A stretch of DNA of 64,000 nt from JBAXEO01 sp963789515 (GTDB lineage Bacteria; Actinomycetota; Coriobacteriia; Anaerosomatales; JAAXUF01), in contig CAWBKW010000008.1 in NCBI GenBank assembly GCA_963789515.1, positions 50,444 to 114,443 on the forward strand, given 5' to 3'. Positions 19,031-30,195 of this stretch are shown here, one piece after another. Below the pieces are notes generated by a model. The model searched no databases. It was given only the letters and a program-made list of their open reading frames with translations, and had not been told where the DNA came from. Position 1 is the first letter of the stretch; each line of letters opens with the position of its first letter. The position numbers were made by a program, and so were the translations under genes.

Positions 19031-20071
19031 ATGGACGACACTCCGCGCTCTCATGCCAGCCGCAACCGCAGGACCGGTTCCTCCGCGCGACCGGTCATGC
19101 GCTCGACGATGTCCGCACCACGCTCTGGAGGTGCTCGTCGGCGACGCCGCAGGTCGGTTGCCGGGCCGATGGCCGTCGTGGCCTTGTTGGTGATCGCGCT
19201 GGTGGTGGCTGTGCCCGCCGCCATCTCTTGGGCGCGTGGCCGCAAACCCGCCCCCGTTGTCGCTGCTCCCGCAGCGGCCACACAGTCCACCCCGGTCGCG
19301 AGTGACCCCGCGGTCGTGCCTGCCAACACACAGAGCGACGTGCCGATCGCGGATTCGGCCGAAGCTCAGCCGGCGGATGCCGCGTCCGAGGACACCTCGT
19401 GGCAGGAGCGGTACAAGGGCAAACTCGTCCTCGGTTTCAAGCCTGAGCCCGGGTACAAGGCCGTGGCGCTCACGTTCGACGACGGCCCCAACGGCCAGAC
19501 GCAGTACATCCTCAAGACCCTCGCCGAGTATGACGGCCAGGGCACGTTCTTCGACTCCGGCCGCAAGCTAAAGCCTAAGTGGGCGGTCACCCAGGCCCCG
19601 ATGATCGAGAAGGCCGGCTCGGAGATCGCCAACCACACGCAGAGCCATACGGTCAACGACGTCGGGTCGTTGTGGAAGCGGACGTACGATTTCGACGTCA
19701 AGGAGATCACCCAACCGGACACCTACGTCAAGGCCACGGTCGGTCACAACATGCTCTGGGTGCGCCCCATGGGCGGCATGATCGATGCGAACGGCGTCAA
19801 GGCCGCGGCCGACACCGGGCATCTCGTCATCAACTGGACGATCGACTCCAACGACAGCCACGGGGGACCGAGGTCCGTCGACTACATCTACCGTCAGTGC
19901 ACCCAGAACGTGAAGTCCGGCGACGTCATCCTGCTCCACGTCACCAAGCAGGAGAGCATGGACGCCCTTCCCCGAATCTGCGCAGAGCTGCAGAAGCGCG
20001 GTCTCAAGATGGTCACCGTGTCGGAGCTCGCCAAGCACAGCACGCCGATCACGGCCAAGATACCGAAGTAG
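19031..20071 (+). CDS. Membrane-anchored polysaccharide deacetylase (NodB domain)
   Basis: A 346-residue type II membrane protein: a basic N-terminus, one transmembrane helix at about 48-68 (MAVVALLVIALVVAVPAAI), an Ala/Pro-rich linker, then a NodB domain facing outward. Metal and catalytic motifs are LTFDDGPNG and the zinc pair NHTQSH, with WTIDSNDS and VILLHVTKQ later. The family removes N-acetyl groups from peptidoglycan or other surface glycans. GAGGAGG lies 3 bases before ATG 19031. Its substrate here cannot be told. Confidence 0.88.
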   Translation: MDDTPRSHASRNRRTGSSARPVMRSTMSAPRSGGARRRRRRSVAGPMAVVALLVIALVVAVPAAISWARGRKPAPVVAAPAAATQSTPVASDPAVVPANTQSDVPIADSAEAQPADAASEDTSWQERYKGKLVLGFKPEPGYKAVALTFDDGPNGQTQYILKTLAEYDGQGTFFDSGRKLKPKWAVTQAPMIEKAGSEIANHTQSHTVNDVGSLWKRTYDFDVKEITQPDTYVKATVGHNMLWVRPMGGMIDANGVKAAADTGHLVINWTIDSNDSHGGPRSVDYIYRQCTQNVKSGDVILLHVTKQESMDALPRICAELQKRGLKMVTVSELAKHSTPITAKIPK

Positions 20072-20156
20072 CCTGCCCGAGGCGCGGTGTTGCGTCCGTC
20101 GTGGCCCTCGTCGATCATGCGTCGGCTCGCCGTCCCGCAGGGAGCACCCCAGCCGC

Positions 20157-20162
20157 TATACT
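20157..20162 (+). promoter_or_regulatory. -10 element of the rapZ-yvcK-whiA operon
   Basis: TATACT about 37 bases before the rapZ ATG in an otherwise featureless 127-base gap. The -35 is not clear. Confidence 0.4.
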
Positions 20163-20198
20163 GGGATTCGCCTGCGACCGTGCGGAGAGGGAGAGCCC

Positions 20199-21116
20199 AT
20201 GACCGACGACGTCCTCGACCGGGACACGCTTGCCGAAGAGCGCCCCGAACTCGTGGTCATCACCGGGATGTCCGGCGCCGGGCGCAGCGAGGCGATCCAC
20301 ACCTTCGAGGACCTCGGGTACTTCTGCATCGACAACATCCCGCCCGCATTCATTCCTCAGCTCGTGGCCCTGGCCGAGCTCCCCGGAAGCCGTGCGAGAC
20401 GGCTTGCGGTCGTGAGTGATGTGCGGGCCCGCGAGTTCTTCGACGAACTCGCCGGCGAGCTCAAGCGCCTCGAGGACCGCGGGACGGATTCGAGGGTGCT
20501 CTTCCTCGAGGCGGACGACGACACGCTCCTTCGCCGATTCAAGGAGACCCGGCGGCGCCATCCCATGTGTGAGGAGGGCGAGTCGATCCTCGAAGGCATC
20601 CGAGCGGAGCGCGAGGAACTCGGCGAGATTCGCGCCAGGGCCGATATCGTCATAGACACAAGCGACATGAGACCCCAGGAGTTGCGCCAGGCGATTCGCA
20701 ACCGGTTCTTCGCAGACTCGGTGGCGTCCACCCTTGCGATCACGGTCTCGTCCTTCGGGTTCAAGTACGGTGCTCCGGCCGACGCCGACATCGTCATGGA
20801 CGTGCGGTTTCTGCCCAACCCCCACTACGATCCGTCGCTGCGACCGTTCACGGGTCTGGACGCGCCGGTACGTGACTTCGTTCTCGGCAAGCCGGAGACC
20901 GCTGCGTTCCTGAACCGCTGGCTTCCGTTGCTTGAAGACGTCGTTCCCGGCTACGTGATGGAGGGCAAGCACCACCTGTCCATCGCTCTCGGCTGCACCG
21001 GCGGCATGCATCGTTCAGTGGCGCTCGCCGAGGTCACGGGGAACTTCCTTCGTGAACTCGGGTACCGCGCGGTGGTCGTTCATCGCGATATCGGTCGTGA
21101 CCGGGAGGTGCGATGA
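20199..21116 (+). CDS. rapZ: RapZ/YvcJ nucleotide-binding protein
   Basis: A 305-residue P-loop protein. In E. coli RapZ targets the small RNA GlmZ to RNase E; in Gram-positives (YvcJ) its role is less clear. Walker A is GMSGAGRSEAIHTFED, followed by GYFCIDNIPP, and the C-terminal domain has DVRFLPNPHYDPSLRPFTGLD and IALGCTGGMHRSVALAE, all hallmark stretches. The Walker lysine of GxxGxGKS is replaced by Arg here. It opens a three-gene operon with yvcK and whiA, overlapping yvcK by 4 bases, the arrangement conserved in Gram-positive bacteria. Confidence 0.94.
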   Translation: MTDDVLDRDTLAEERPELVVITGMSGAGRSEAIHTFEDLGYFCIDNIPPAFIPQLVALAELPGSRARRLAVVSDVRAREFFDELAGELKRLEDRGTDSRVLFLEADDDTLLRRFKETRRRHPMCEEGESILEGIRAEREELGEIRARADIVIDTSDMRPQELRQAIRNRFFADSVASTLAITVSSFGFKYGAPADADIVMDVRFLPNPHYDPSLRPFTGLDAPVRDFVLGKPETAAFLNRWLPLLEDVVPGYVMEGKHHLSIALGCTGGMHRSVALAEVTGNFLRELGYRAVVVHRDIGRDREVR

Positions 21117-22075
21117 GCGTCGGCGAGGGGCGCCGCGCGGTCGCCATCGGGGGCGGCACCGGGCTACCCGCGGTGATCCACAGCCTGCTCGCTCTGGGCT
21201 TCGAAACGAGCGCCGTCGTCACGATGGCTGACGATGGGGGTTCCTCGGGACTACTGCGGCGTCAGCTCGGGATGCTTCCGCCCGGTGACATCCGCAACTG
21301 CCTGGTTGCGATGGCTGCCGACGAGGATGGTCCGGCCGCCGGCCTCTTTCAGTACCGCTTTCCCAACGGCGAGGGCCTGGCGGGGCACGCACTGGGCAAT
21401 CTCATGCTCGCGGCGCTCGCCGATCTGACGGGTTCCTTTCCGGCGGCCATCTCGTATGCCGAGGACTACCTCGGTGCCCGCGGCCACGTGTACCCCTCGA
21501 CGCTTGCCGACGTCGAACTCCATGGGGTTGACCGGGCCGGCGTGCTTCTCTCCGGCCAGGCGACGCTCGCGGTCAGCGCGGCACCGCTCGAGTGCGTGCA
21601 CCTCGAACCTCCCGACCCGCCCGCCTACGAGCCTGCGCTCGCGGCGATCCGGGCGGCGGACGTGATCGTTATCGGTCCCGGCTCCCTCTACACGAGCCTC
21701 ATACCGAACTTCCTCGTGTCAGGCATCACCGACGCCGTCGTGCACTCCTCGGCGTGTCGGATCTACGTCTGCAACGTGGCGAACATGCGCGGGGAGACCG
21801 GCGGACTCGACGCGGCGGACCACGTGTCCGCCCTGATCGACCACGGACTGCTCGGCGCGCTCGATGTCGTGCTCGTGCACGACCCGTACGCGCCGGGCTC
21901 GGTGCTGTGCGATGATGTCGCCGGGGTCGAACCCGTCTTCGCCGACGCTGGAGTCATCGCGCGCATCGAGGCGCTGGGGCCACGGGTCGTTGCGGCGGCG
22001 CTCGCGGATCCCTCTGACCCGGTCCGCCATTCGCGTGTGGCACTTCTGCGCACGCTCGAAGGAGTGGTCGCGTAG
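21113..22075 (+). CDS. yvcK: YvcK/CofD-like protein (gluconeogenesis factor)
   Basis: A 320-residue UDP-sugar-binding protein of the CofD-like fold, needed for cell-wall balance and growth on gluconeogenic carbon in Bacillus and mycobacteria (CuvA). N-terminal IGGGTGLPAVIHSLL and ADDGGSSGLLRRQLGMLPPGDIRNCL are characteristic, as is VIGPGSLYTSLIPNFLV. ATGA overlap with rapZ and a one-base overlap with the GTG of whiA show tight coupling. Confidence 0.94.
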   Translation: MSVGEGRRAVAIGGGTGLPAVIHSLLALGFETSAVVTMADDGGSSGLLRRQLGMLPPGDIRNCLVAMAADEDGPAAGLFQYRFPNGEGLAGHALGNLMLAALADLTGSFPAAISYAEDYLGARGHVYPSTLADVELHGVDRAGVLLSGQATLAVSAAPLECVHLEPPDPPAYEPALAAIRAADVIVIGPGSLYTSLIPNFLVSGITDAVVHSSACRIYVCNVANMRGETGGLDAADHVSALIDHGLLGALDVVLVHDPYAPGSVLCDDVAGVEPVFADAGVIARIEALGPRVVAAALADPSDPVRHSRVALLRTLEGVVA

Positions 22076-23025
22076 TGTCGTTCACCGCCGAGGTGAAAGA
22101 CGAGCTCTCGCGCATCGAGCCCAAGCGGCCGTGCTGCCTGAAGGCCGAGCTCGCTGCGCTCGTGCGCATCGAGGGGACGCTGCACATCTCAGGCCCCGGC
22201 CGGTACCGCCTGGAGATCGCCACGGAGACCGCTCCGGTCGCCAGGGCGGTGATCAAGCTCCTGCACGGCGTGTATTCGCTCAAGACCGAGCTCACGGTCC
22301 GGCGGAGCGTCCTGCACAAGACCAACAACTACCTCATCACCGTGCCCACCCAACCCAGACTCCCCGCGGCGCTCTCCGAGCTGGGGATCCTGGGGGACGA
22401 CGGGTTCTCGCTCGGCATCGACCCGGGATTGGTGAAGCGGGACTGCTGCGCGATCTCCTACCTGCGAGGCGCGTTCCTCGGCGGCGGGTTCGTCGCCGAC
22501 CCGCATGGCGACTTCCACTTCGAGCTCACCGCCGAGACCGAGCAGCTCGCCGAGGATCTCGTGGGCTTGATGGCGCGGTTCGACATCGAGGCGCGCCTTG
22601 CGAAGCGCCGCGGGACGTTCGCGGTCTACCTGAAGGGCGCGGAGCCGATCGTGACCTTCCTCGCGCTGGTGGGTGCGCATCGCGCACTCCTGCGTACCGA
22701 GGACGTGCGTATCGTGAAGTCGTTGCGAAACGACGTGAATCGGCTGGTCAACGCGGAGATCGCGAACCAGCAGAAGGCCTCGGACGCCGCCATCAGCCAG
22801 ATCGAGGCGATCAATGCGCTCGCTGCCGGCCCAGGGCTCGACAACCTGCCGCCGGCTCTGCGGGAACTGGCCGAACTGCGGCTCGCGAACCCCGAGGTGT
22901 CCCTGCGCGAACTGGGCGAACTGGCCGACCCGCCACTCACCAAGTCCGCTGTGTATCATAGGGTGCGGCGCATCGAGGAACTCGCCGAGGAGATGCTCGC
23001 CGAGGGGAAGCCGCCAGCACCGTAG
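22075..23025 (+). CDS. whiA: WhiA, DNA-binding cell-division/sporulation regulator
   Basis: A 316-residue regulator conserved across Gram-positives. An N-terminal LAGLIDADG-like domain (CCLKAELAALVRIEGTLHI, YLRGAFLGGGFVADPHGDFHFEL) precedes a C-terminal helix-turn-helix (VSLRELGELADPPLTKSAVYHRVRRI). In streptomycetes it works with WhiB at the switch to septation; in Bacillus it affects division and chromosome segregation. GTG start overlapping the yvcK stop. Its presence with rapZ and yvcK is one of the better taxonomic clues to a Gram-positive host. Confidence 0.95.
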   Translation: MSFTAEVKDELSRIEPKRPCCLKAELAALVRIEGTLHISGPGRYRLEIATETAPVARAVIKLLHGVYSLKTELTVRRSVLHKTNNYLITVPTQPRLPAALSELGILGDDGFSLGIDPGLVKRDCCAISYLRGAFLGGGFVADPHGDFHFELTAETEQLAEDLVGLMARFDIEARLAKRRGTFAVYLKGAEPIVTFLALVGAHRALLRTEDVRIVKSLRNDVNRLVNAEIANQQKASDAAISQIEAINALAAGPGLDNLPPALRELAELRLANPEVSLRELGELADPPLTKSAVYHRVRRIEELAEEMLAEGKPPAP

Positions 23026-23107
23026 GAGGGAACGTCACGCGAGTCCCGCGTGGCGTGTCGTGCACGAGGCCGCAAAGGGGCGGCCGCTGTCCAAGGAGGG
23101 ATTGCAC

Positions 23108-24145
<1,038 letters not shown>

Positions 24146-24166
24146 GCAGGCGATTCGATCACCCTG

Positions 24167-24191
24167 CGGGGCCCCGGACTCCGGGGCCCCG
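24167..24191 (+). terminator. Strong hairpin between gap and pgk
   Basis: CGGGGCCCCGG, loop ACT, CCGGGGCCCCG: a perfect 11-base-pair stem with no following T run. It could stabilise the gap mRNA 3' end or attenuate readthrough into pgk, a common way to make gap mRNA more abundant. Confidence 0.55.
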
Positions 24192-24215
24192 TTCAGGCTT
24201 GAAGCCGGAGGAAGC

Positions 24216-25407
24216 ATGTTCTCGAAGAAGACCGTCAAGGACGTCGATGTTCGCGGGAAGCGGGTCTTGGTGCGCGTGGACTTCAACGTGCCGATCGCCG
24301 AGGGCGCGGTCACCGACGACACGCGTGTCCGTGCTGCGCTTCCTACCATCCGCTACCTCGTCGATCATGGGGCCCGGGTGATCCTGTGCTCGCATCTCGG
24401 GCGGCCGTCCGGCGAGCCCGATCCGCGCTACTCGCTGCGCCCCGTTCGCAGCGTTCTCCAGCGTCTCATCGGCAGGAACGTCGTATTCGTGGACGACATC
24501 GTCGGCGCCGAGGCCCAGGAGGCTGTCGTCGCGCATGGTCGACGGCGAGATCATCATGCTCGAGAACGTCCGCTTCGATCCGGGCGAGAAGGCGAACGAC
24601 CCGGCCTTCGCCAAGGCGCTTGCCTCACTCGCGGACCTGTACGTCAACGACGCGTTCGGCGCCGCTCACCGGGCGCACGCTTCCACCGCGGGCGTCGCGG
24701 AGTTCCTTCCGGCGTATGCCGGGCTCCTGCTCGCCCGCGAGATCGAGACGCTGACGTCCATGCTGGCCGACCCGGAGCACCCGTTCGTCGCCATCCTCGG
24801 CGGCAGCAAGGTTTCGGACAAGTTCGGCGTGATCGACCGGCTCATCGACGTGGTCGACGTACTCATCATCGGCGGCGGCATGGCGTTCACCTTCCTCGTC
24901 GCCAAGGGGTTCGGCGTGGGCACGTCGATCCTTGAGCCGGAGTGGGTCGAGCCGGCGAAGGAGATGCTGGTCAAGGCCGCCGACAAGGGCGTCGATCTCA
25001 TGCTGCCGGTGGACTTCGTGCTTGCGGCCGATGCCTTCGCCGAGGATGCCGAGACGCGCATCGCCGGCCGGGAGGAGATTCCGGACGACATGATGGGTCT
25101 CGACATCGGTCCCGCGACGACTGAGCTGTTCCGCGGTGCCATCGCCGACGCCAAGACGATCTTCTGGAACGGTCCGATGGGCGTCTTCGAGATGACGCCG
25201 TTCGAGACCGGCACCCGCGAGGTCGCACTCGGCGTGGCGCGCAACAACCGGGCGGTGTCCGTCGTCGGCGGCGGTGACTCGGTCGCGGCTCTGAAGAAGT
25301 TCGATCTTGAGGAGCGAGTCACCTTCGTCTCGACCGGCGGCGGCGCGAGCATGAAGCTTCTGGAGGGAGCGAGACTCCCGGGTCTCGAGGCACTGCAGGA
25401 CGCCTAG
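24216..25407 (+). pseudogene. pgk: Phosphoglycerate kinase, one apparent frameshift
   Basis: Converts 1,3-bisphosphoglycerate to 3-phosphoglycerate with ATP formation. N-terminal half VRGKRVLVRVDFNVPI and CSHLGRPSGEP are in the first frame; MLENVRFDPGEKANDPAFA, ILGGSKVSDKFGVIDRL, WNGPMGVFE and VGGGDSVAALKKF are in the next. The switch is at 24533-24534, where GC(G/C)ATG carries one base too many: dropping either gives Ala-Met. The corrected product is about 396 residues, normal length. GGAGG lies 4 bases before the ATG. Every functional motif is intact, so a consensus error is much likelier than a dead gene in central metabolism. Confidence 0.88.
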
Positions 25408-25473
25408 CTGGTCCGACGCCCGCACATTCCGACTGACGGCCGTCCCGCATGGACGGCGAGAGGGGAGCACGAC

Positions 25474-26263
25474 ATGGGCAGAAAGCCGATGATCGCCGGC
25501 AACTGGAAGATGTACAAGACGCCGGGCGAGGCTGCCGTGCTCGCACAGGCGATCGATGATCTCCTGAACGAAGAGCGCGGCCTTGCCGATAGGGCCGAAG
25601 CGGTCGTGTGCCCGCCCTCGATCGACCTCAAGTCGGTCTCGGCGGTCATCAACTTCGACAAGTCGGACCTTCAGCTCTCCGCACAGAACGTTCACTGGGA
25701 GGAGGAGGGTGCGTTCACGGGGGAAGTGTCCGTGCGCATGCTCGTCGACGCGGGCTGCACCTACTGCATCGTCGGCCACTCCGAGCGCCGCGAGATGTTC
25801 GGCGAGACGAACGAGACCGTCAACCTCAAGGTCAAGGCGCTGCTTGCCGGCGGTGTGACCCCCATCATGTGCTGTGGCGAGACGCTGGAGACCCGTGAGG
25901 CGGGCGAGACCGAGAGCTTCGTGCGCGAGCAGGTCCGTGCCGGGCTTGGCGGACATCACCGCCGAGCAGGCCGGGGACCTCGTCATCGCCTACGAGCCCA
26001 TCTGGGCGATCGGCACCGGACTCACGCCGACGCCCGAGGCGGCCAACGACGTCACCCGCTCGATCCGCGCGACCGTGGGGGCGCTGTTCGGCCAGCCGGC
26101 CGCGATTCGCGTGCGCATCCTGTATGGTGGCTCGGCCAAGCCCGAGAACCTCATGCTGTTCATGCCCGAGCCCGACATCGACGGCGCGCTCGTCGGCGGC
26201 GCCTCGCTGACCGCCGACTCGTTCGTCTCGATGGTGCGCACGGCCGCGGACTTCGCCGAGTGA
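25474..26263 (+). pseudogene. tpiA: Triosephosphate isomerase, one apparent frameshift
   Basis: Interconverts dihydroxyacetone phosphate and glyceraldehyde 3-phosphate. Catalytic Lys in AGNWKMYK, His in IVGHSERREMFGE and Glu in IAYEPIWAIGTGLTPT are all present, with LYGGSAKPEN near the end. The frame changes at 25947-25948, CT(T/G)GCGGAC: removing one base joins VRAGL to ADITAEQAG. Corrected length about 262 residues. GGGGAG precedes the ATG by six bases, and the stop overlaps the GTG start of gpmI. Confidence 0.88.
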
Positions 26264-27788
26264 CCAAGAACCTTCCGGCGCTTCTGGTCGTGATGGACGG
26301 GTTCGGGATGGCGGCCGCATCCCAGGCAACGCGATCGTCGTCGGCGGACACGCCAATCTCGACGCGCTCTTCGAGCGCTGGCCTCGACGACGCTGCGGGC
26401 GTCCGGCCTCGCCGTGGGCCTGCCCGAGGGACAGATGGGCAACTCCGAGGTCGGGCACCTCAACATCGGCGCCGGGCGCGTCGTCTACCAGGAGCTCACG
26501 CGCATCAACCTCGCCGTCAGCGACCGCTCGCTGTTCGCCAACCCGGTTCTCGCCGAGGCGATCGACGGGGCCGTCGCGCGACGGGCGAGCCGTGCACTTC
26601 ATGGGTCTGCTCTCCGACGGCGGCGTCCACAGTCAGCCGCGAGCACCTCTACGCGCTGCTCGAGATGGCGCGCGAGCGAGGGGCGGCGACGCGTCTACGT
26701 CCACGCCTTCCTCGACGGCCGGGACGTCCCGCCCGAGAGCGGCCTCGGCTTCGTCGAGGACGCCGAGCGGTTCATGGCCGACGCTGGGCACCGGCGAGAT
26801 CGCGACCGTGATGGGCCGCTACTACGCGATGGACCGAGACAACCGCTGGGACCGGGTCGAGCGGGCCTGGCAGGCGATGGTGCTTGGCGACGGGGTGCTC
26901 GGCCGCGAGCGCGGCCGCGGCGGTCCGGTCGTCGTACGAGGCCGGCGTGACCGACGAGTTCGTCGTCCCGGCCGTCGTGGCGCCCGCGCGCGTCAGCGAC
27001 GGCGACGCGGTGATCTTCTTCAACTTCCGGCCGGACCGGGCGCGCGAGATCACCCGCGCCTTCACCGACCCGACGTTCGAGGGGTTCGACCGCCCGGTCG
27101 ATGCCGCAGGTGCGCTTCGTGTGCCTCACCCAGTACGACCCCACCATTCCGGCGCCGGTCGCCTTCCCCAAGGAGTTCCCCGAGCACGTTCTGGCCGACG
27201 TGATCGCCGAGAACGGGCTGACCCAGCTCCACATCGCCGAGACGGAGAAGTACGCCCACGTCACGTTCTTCTTCAACGGCGGCGCCGAGGAGCCCAAGGC
27301 GGGCGAGATCCGCGTGCTCGTGCCGAGTCCGAAGGTCGCCACGTACGACCAGGTCAGCCCGACGATGAGCGCTCCCGAGGTCACCCGTCAGCTGGTCGAG
27401 GCGATCGAGGCCGATGCCGCCGACGTCTACATCGTCAACTACGCGAACTGCGACATGGTCGGCCATACCGGCCAGTTTCCTGCTGCGGTCGAAGCGGTGG
27501 AGGCGGTCGACGCGGGCGTGGGCGCGGTCGTGTCGGCGATTCGGGAGCGCGGCGGGGTGGCGATCATCACCGCCGACCACGGCAACGCCGAGGCGATGGT
27601 GGACCTCTGACGGCGCGACACCGTTCACGGCGCACACGCTCGACCCCGTGCCGCTCATCGTGCTGGCTGATGGCGTGGCGGGGCTTGCGTCCGGGGGGAA
27701 GCTTGCTGATGTCGCGCCGACGCTGCTCGGACTGCTGGGCATCGAGGCTCCCGCAGAGTGGACAGGGCGAAGTCTCCTGCTATACTGA
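26260..27788 (+). pseudogene. gpmI: 2,3-bisphosphoglycerate-independent phosphoglycerate mutase, at least nine apparent frameshifts
   Basis: Mn-dependent phosphoglycerate mutase of the alkaline phosphatase superfamily. Conserved pieces follow in order across changing frames: LLVVMDGFG, PEGQMGNSEVGHLNIGAGR with the phosphoserine, GLLSDGGVHS, VHAFLDGRDVPPES, GRYYAMDRDNRWDR, FFNFRPDRAREI, YANCDMVGHTG and ITADHGNAE. Nothing in the family core is missing. Extra bases are inferred near 26582, 26636, 26691, 26785, 26900, 27108 and 27607, and missing bases near 26320 and 26383. Corrected length is about 508 residues, as expected. The density of shifts argues for consensus error, not pseudogenisation. 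Confidence 0.85.
27759..27786 (+). promoter_or_regulatory. Promoter of secG inside the 3' end of gpmI
   Basis: TGGACA at 27759-27764 and TATACT at 27781-27786 with a 16-base spacer, within the last codons of gpmI. The inferred start near 27793 lies about 60 bases before the secG GTG. Confidence 0.5.
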
Positions 27789-27854
27789 TTCACCGTGCCC
27801 GAGCCCCTCGGGCCGCGCGCGGATGCATGCCACTTCAGCACCGAGGAGTTCTTC

Positions 27855-28105
27855 GTGAACAACGCGCTTCTCGTACATCGCTCTCATCGTCTGGGCGGTA
27901 TCGTCGGTCGGCCTCATCATCTTCGTGCTGCTGCACTCGGGCAAGGGCTCCGGGCTGTCCGAGATGCTTGGCGGCGCCATGTCGCCCGTCTTCTGCCGGT
28001 ACCAGCATCATCGAGAAGAACCTCGATCGAATCACGGTCGGTTTCGCCATCGCCTTCGGCGTGAGCCTGCTCGTTCTGATGGTCGTCTACCCGCACGGGA
28101 TCTAG
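27855..28105 (+). pseudogene. secG: SecG protein-translocase subunit, two apparent frameshifts
   Basis: Small two-helix subunit of the SecYEG translocon. Corrected for one extra base at 27872-27873 and one at 27993-27994, the protein reads as about 82 residues: helix YIALIVWAVSSVGLIIFVLL, the conserved cytoplasmic stretch HSGKGSGLSEMLGGAMSP, SIIEKNLDRIT and a second helix VGFAIAFGVSLLVLMVVY. GAGGAG lies six bases before GTG 27855. A position after tpiA/gpmI is typical of secG in Gram-positives. Both shifts are synonymous-codon doublets (Leu, Phe). Confidence 0.82.
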
Positions 28106-28380
28106 CCGGGCGCAGGACCTTCGCGGTCCGGTAGGCGGTGCAGCTCCCAGGCTCGCACGGTTCTCGCATCGCACCCGAGAATCCGCCCGCCACGCAAGCT
28201 CCCGGCTTCCGCACGCATCCGGCTTCCTTGCCTTCCGCGGCGTGAAGCGAGAGACTAATTGAGGAACGCGCACTTCGTGGACGCGGGTGCGTGTCCGTGC
28301 TGCTTGAGGGCTGCTTCCCCTACTACGGGGGACAGTCTGTCATCACGAAGGCTTGTTCATTTCTGAAGGGAGGCAGACAG
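28106..28380. other. 275-base gap between secG and the oligopeptide-binding gene
   Basis: No open frame of note and no recognised RNA. A small hairpin, GGACC-TTCGC-GGTCC near 28115, follows secG and may end its transcript. AGGGAGG seven bases before 28381 is the ribosome site of the next gene. A promoter for the importer operon should lie here, but I could not assign one with confidence. Confidence 0.4.
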
Positions 28381-30103
28381 GTGCATCGAATCACAAAGAA
28401 GTCCGTTGCAGTGTTGCTCGCCGTCGTCCTTGCGGTGGCTCTTGCCAGCGCGGGAGGCTGTACGCCGCGGCGGCGCCGACCACGAGACTCCGGCTGCCGA
28501 CTGAAAGGCGGTCAAGGGCGGCACACTGTCGTTCTACGTCGGCGAGCCGGCCTACATCGATCCGTACAACACGCAGGAGTCTGAGGGCACGCAGGTCGAG
28601 CAGGCGGTCTTCGACAGCCTCACCGAAGTCGACCCGCTCGATCCCACGAAGGTGCTCCCGGCGGCCGCCGAGACGTGGACGGTCAACGCCGACGCCACGG
28701 TGTGGACGTTCAAGCTCAACCCCGACGCCAAGTTCCACGACGGCACCCCGGTCACGGCGCAACGACTTCATCTACGCGTTCAACCGGATCGCCAACCCCC
28801 AGACGCTCAACACCGCGACCGCGAAGTCGGATCCGTCGATCATCTCGTATCACCTCGCGGTCGATTAAGGGCTTCAGCGAGGTCGAGGCCGGCACGACCC
28901 CGGCGATGAGCGGCCTCAAGGCCGTCGACGACACGACCCTCGAGATCACGCTTGCGAGCGCCGTTCGCGGACTTCGACTACGTCGTCGCGCATCCGGCGC
29001 TGGCTCCGGTTCCGCAGAAGTACGTCGAGGGCGGCGTGGACTACCAGGGCAAGAAGGTTCCCTTCGGCGAGATGCCGATCGGCAACGGCCCGTTCAAGAT
29101 GTCTGAGCCGTGGGTCCACAACCAGGCCATCAACGTCGTCCGCAACGACGACTACTACGGCAAGAAGGCCGAACCTCGACGGCGTCGCGTTCAAGATCTT
29201 CAAGGATCCCGAGACCGCCTACACCGACTTCGAAGCCGGCAACCTCGACTTCACCCAGATCACGACCGGCAAGATCAAGGCCGACGTCGAGAAGTACGGT
29301 GAGTCGCCCAACGGCTACACGGTCAACCCAGGCGAGCAGGTGCTTCTCGGCGCCGAGAACGCCACCTACTACCTGATTCTGAACACCAAGGCCAAGTACA
29401 TCGACAACCCCAACCTGCGCAAGGCCATCAGCCTGGCCATCAACCGCCAGGCCATCTGCGACACCATCTTCGAAGGCACGCGCGTACCGGCCGACAACAT
29501 CGTGCCGCCGGGTATCGCGGGCTACGAGAAGGGCGCCTGGGCTCGACGCGAAGTACGACGTCGACGGCGCCCAAGGCCGCGCTCACCGCTGCCGGCTACC
29601 CGGCGGCAAGGGTCTTCCCACGCTCACGCTGGCGTTCAACAGCGGCGGCGGTCACGAGAAGATCATGCAGCTGATCCAGGCCGACCTGAAGGCCGTCGGC
29701 ATCAACACGACCTTCGCCTCGGCTGACTTCCCGACCTACCTCAAGCAGCTCGATGCAGGTAAGTTCCAGATCGCTCGACTCGGCTGGGTCGCCGACTACC
29801 CGATCATGGACAACTTCCTGTACCCGCTGTTCGACAGCAAGTCGACGGACAACAAGTCCTTCTACGTCAACCCCGCTGTCGACTCCGGAATCACCGAGGC
29901 GCGTGCCGTCACCGACAGTCGACGCTCGCATCGCGAAGTACCAGGCCGTGAACACGACCGTGCAGGCCGCCAACCCGGTCGCGCCGATCATGTTCTACCG
30001 TCACCACCACGTCGGCTCCGAGCGGGTCAATGAGCTCACCTACAGCGCTCAGGGGCTGGCCGACTTCACGACTGCGTGGCTCACCAACGGCGGCGCCAAG
30101 TAG
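28381..30103 (+). pseudogene. oppA: Oligopeptide-binding lipoprotein (SBP family 5), many apparent frameshifts
   Basis: Extracellular solute-binding protein of a peptide ABC importer. The N-terminus is a lipoprotein-like signal (VHRITKKSVAVLLAVVLAVA then SAGGC). Read across frames, the family-5 pattern is clear: GGTLSFYVGEPAYIDPYN, TWTVNADATVWTFKLNPDAK, FHDGTPVTA-NDFIYAFNR, IGNGPFKMSEPW, NPNLRKAISLAINRQAI, LDAGKFQIARLGWVADYP. Extra bases are inferred near 28460, 28505, 28759, 28862, 28962, 29170, 29540, 29570 and 29916, missing ones near 28507 and 29599. Corrected length about 572 residues. Exact peptide specificity cannot be read. The gene is probably intact in the organism. Confidence 0.85.
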
Positions 30104-30132
30104 CAGCCTGCGGTACCAGCGGATCGAACACC

Positions 30133-30165
30133 GGGGGTGGCAGGGCTTAAGGCCCTGTCACCCCC
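30133..30165 (+). terminator. Intra-operon hairpin after oppA
   Basis: GGGGGTGGCAGGGC, loop TTAAG, GCCCTGTCACCCCC: a 14-base-pair stem with one G-T pair and no T run, 30 bases after the oppA stop and 30 before the permease. Such hairpins protect or attenuate the message so that the binding protein is made in excess over the membrane parts. Confidence 0.6.
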
Positions 30166-30195
30166 TACATTGCCGGCTGAGACAGAGGTTCTTGG

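Noticed and set aside
26260..27788. Several short overlapping frames read as separate or overprinted genes
   Set aside because: Joined in order they give one complete phosphoglycerate mutase, so they are fragments of gpmI.
28106..28380. A structural RNA (tmRNA, SRP RNA or riboswitch) in the gap after secG
   Set aside because: No conserved core of these RNAs could be matched; only a 5-base-pair hairpin is evident.
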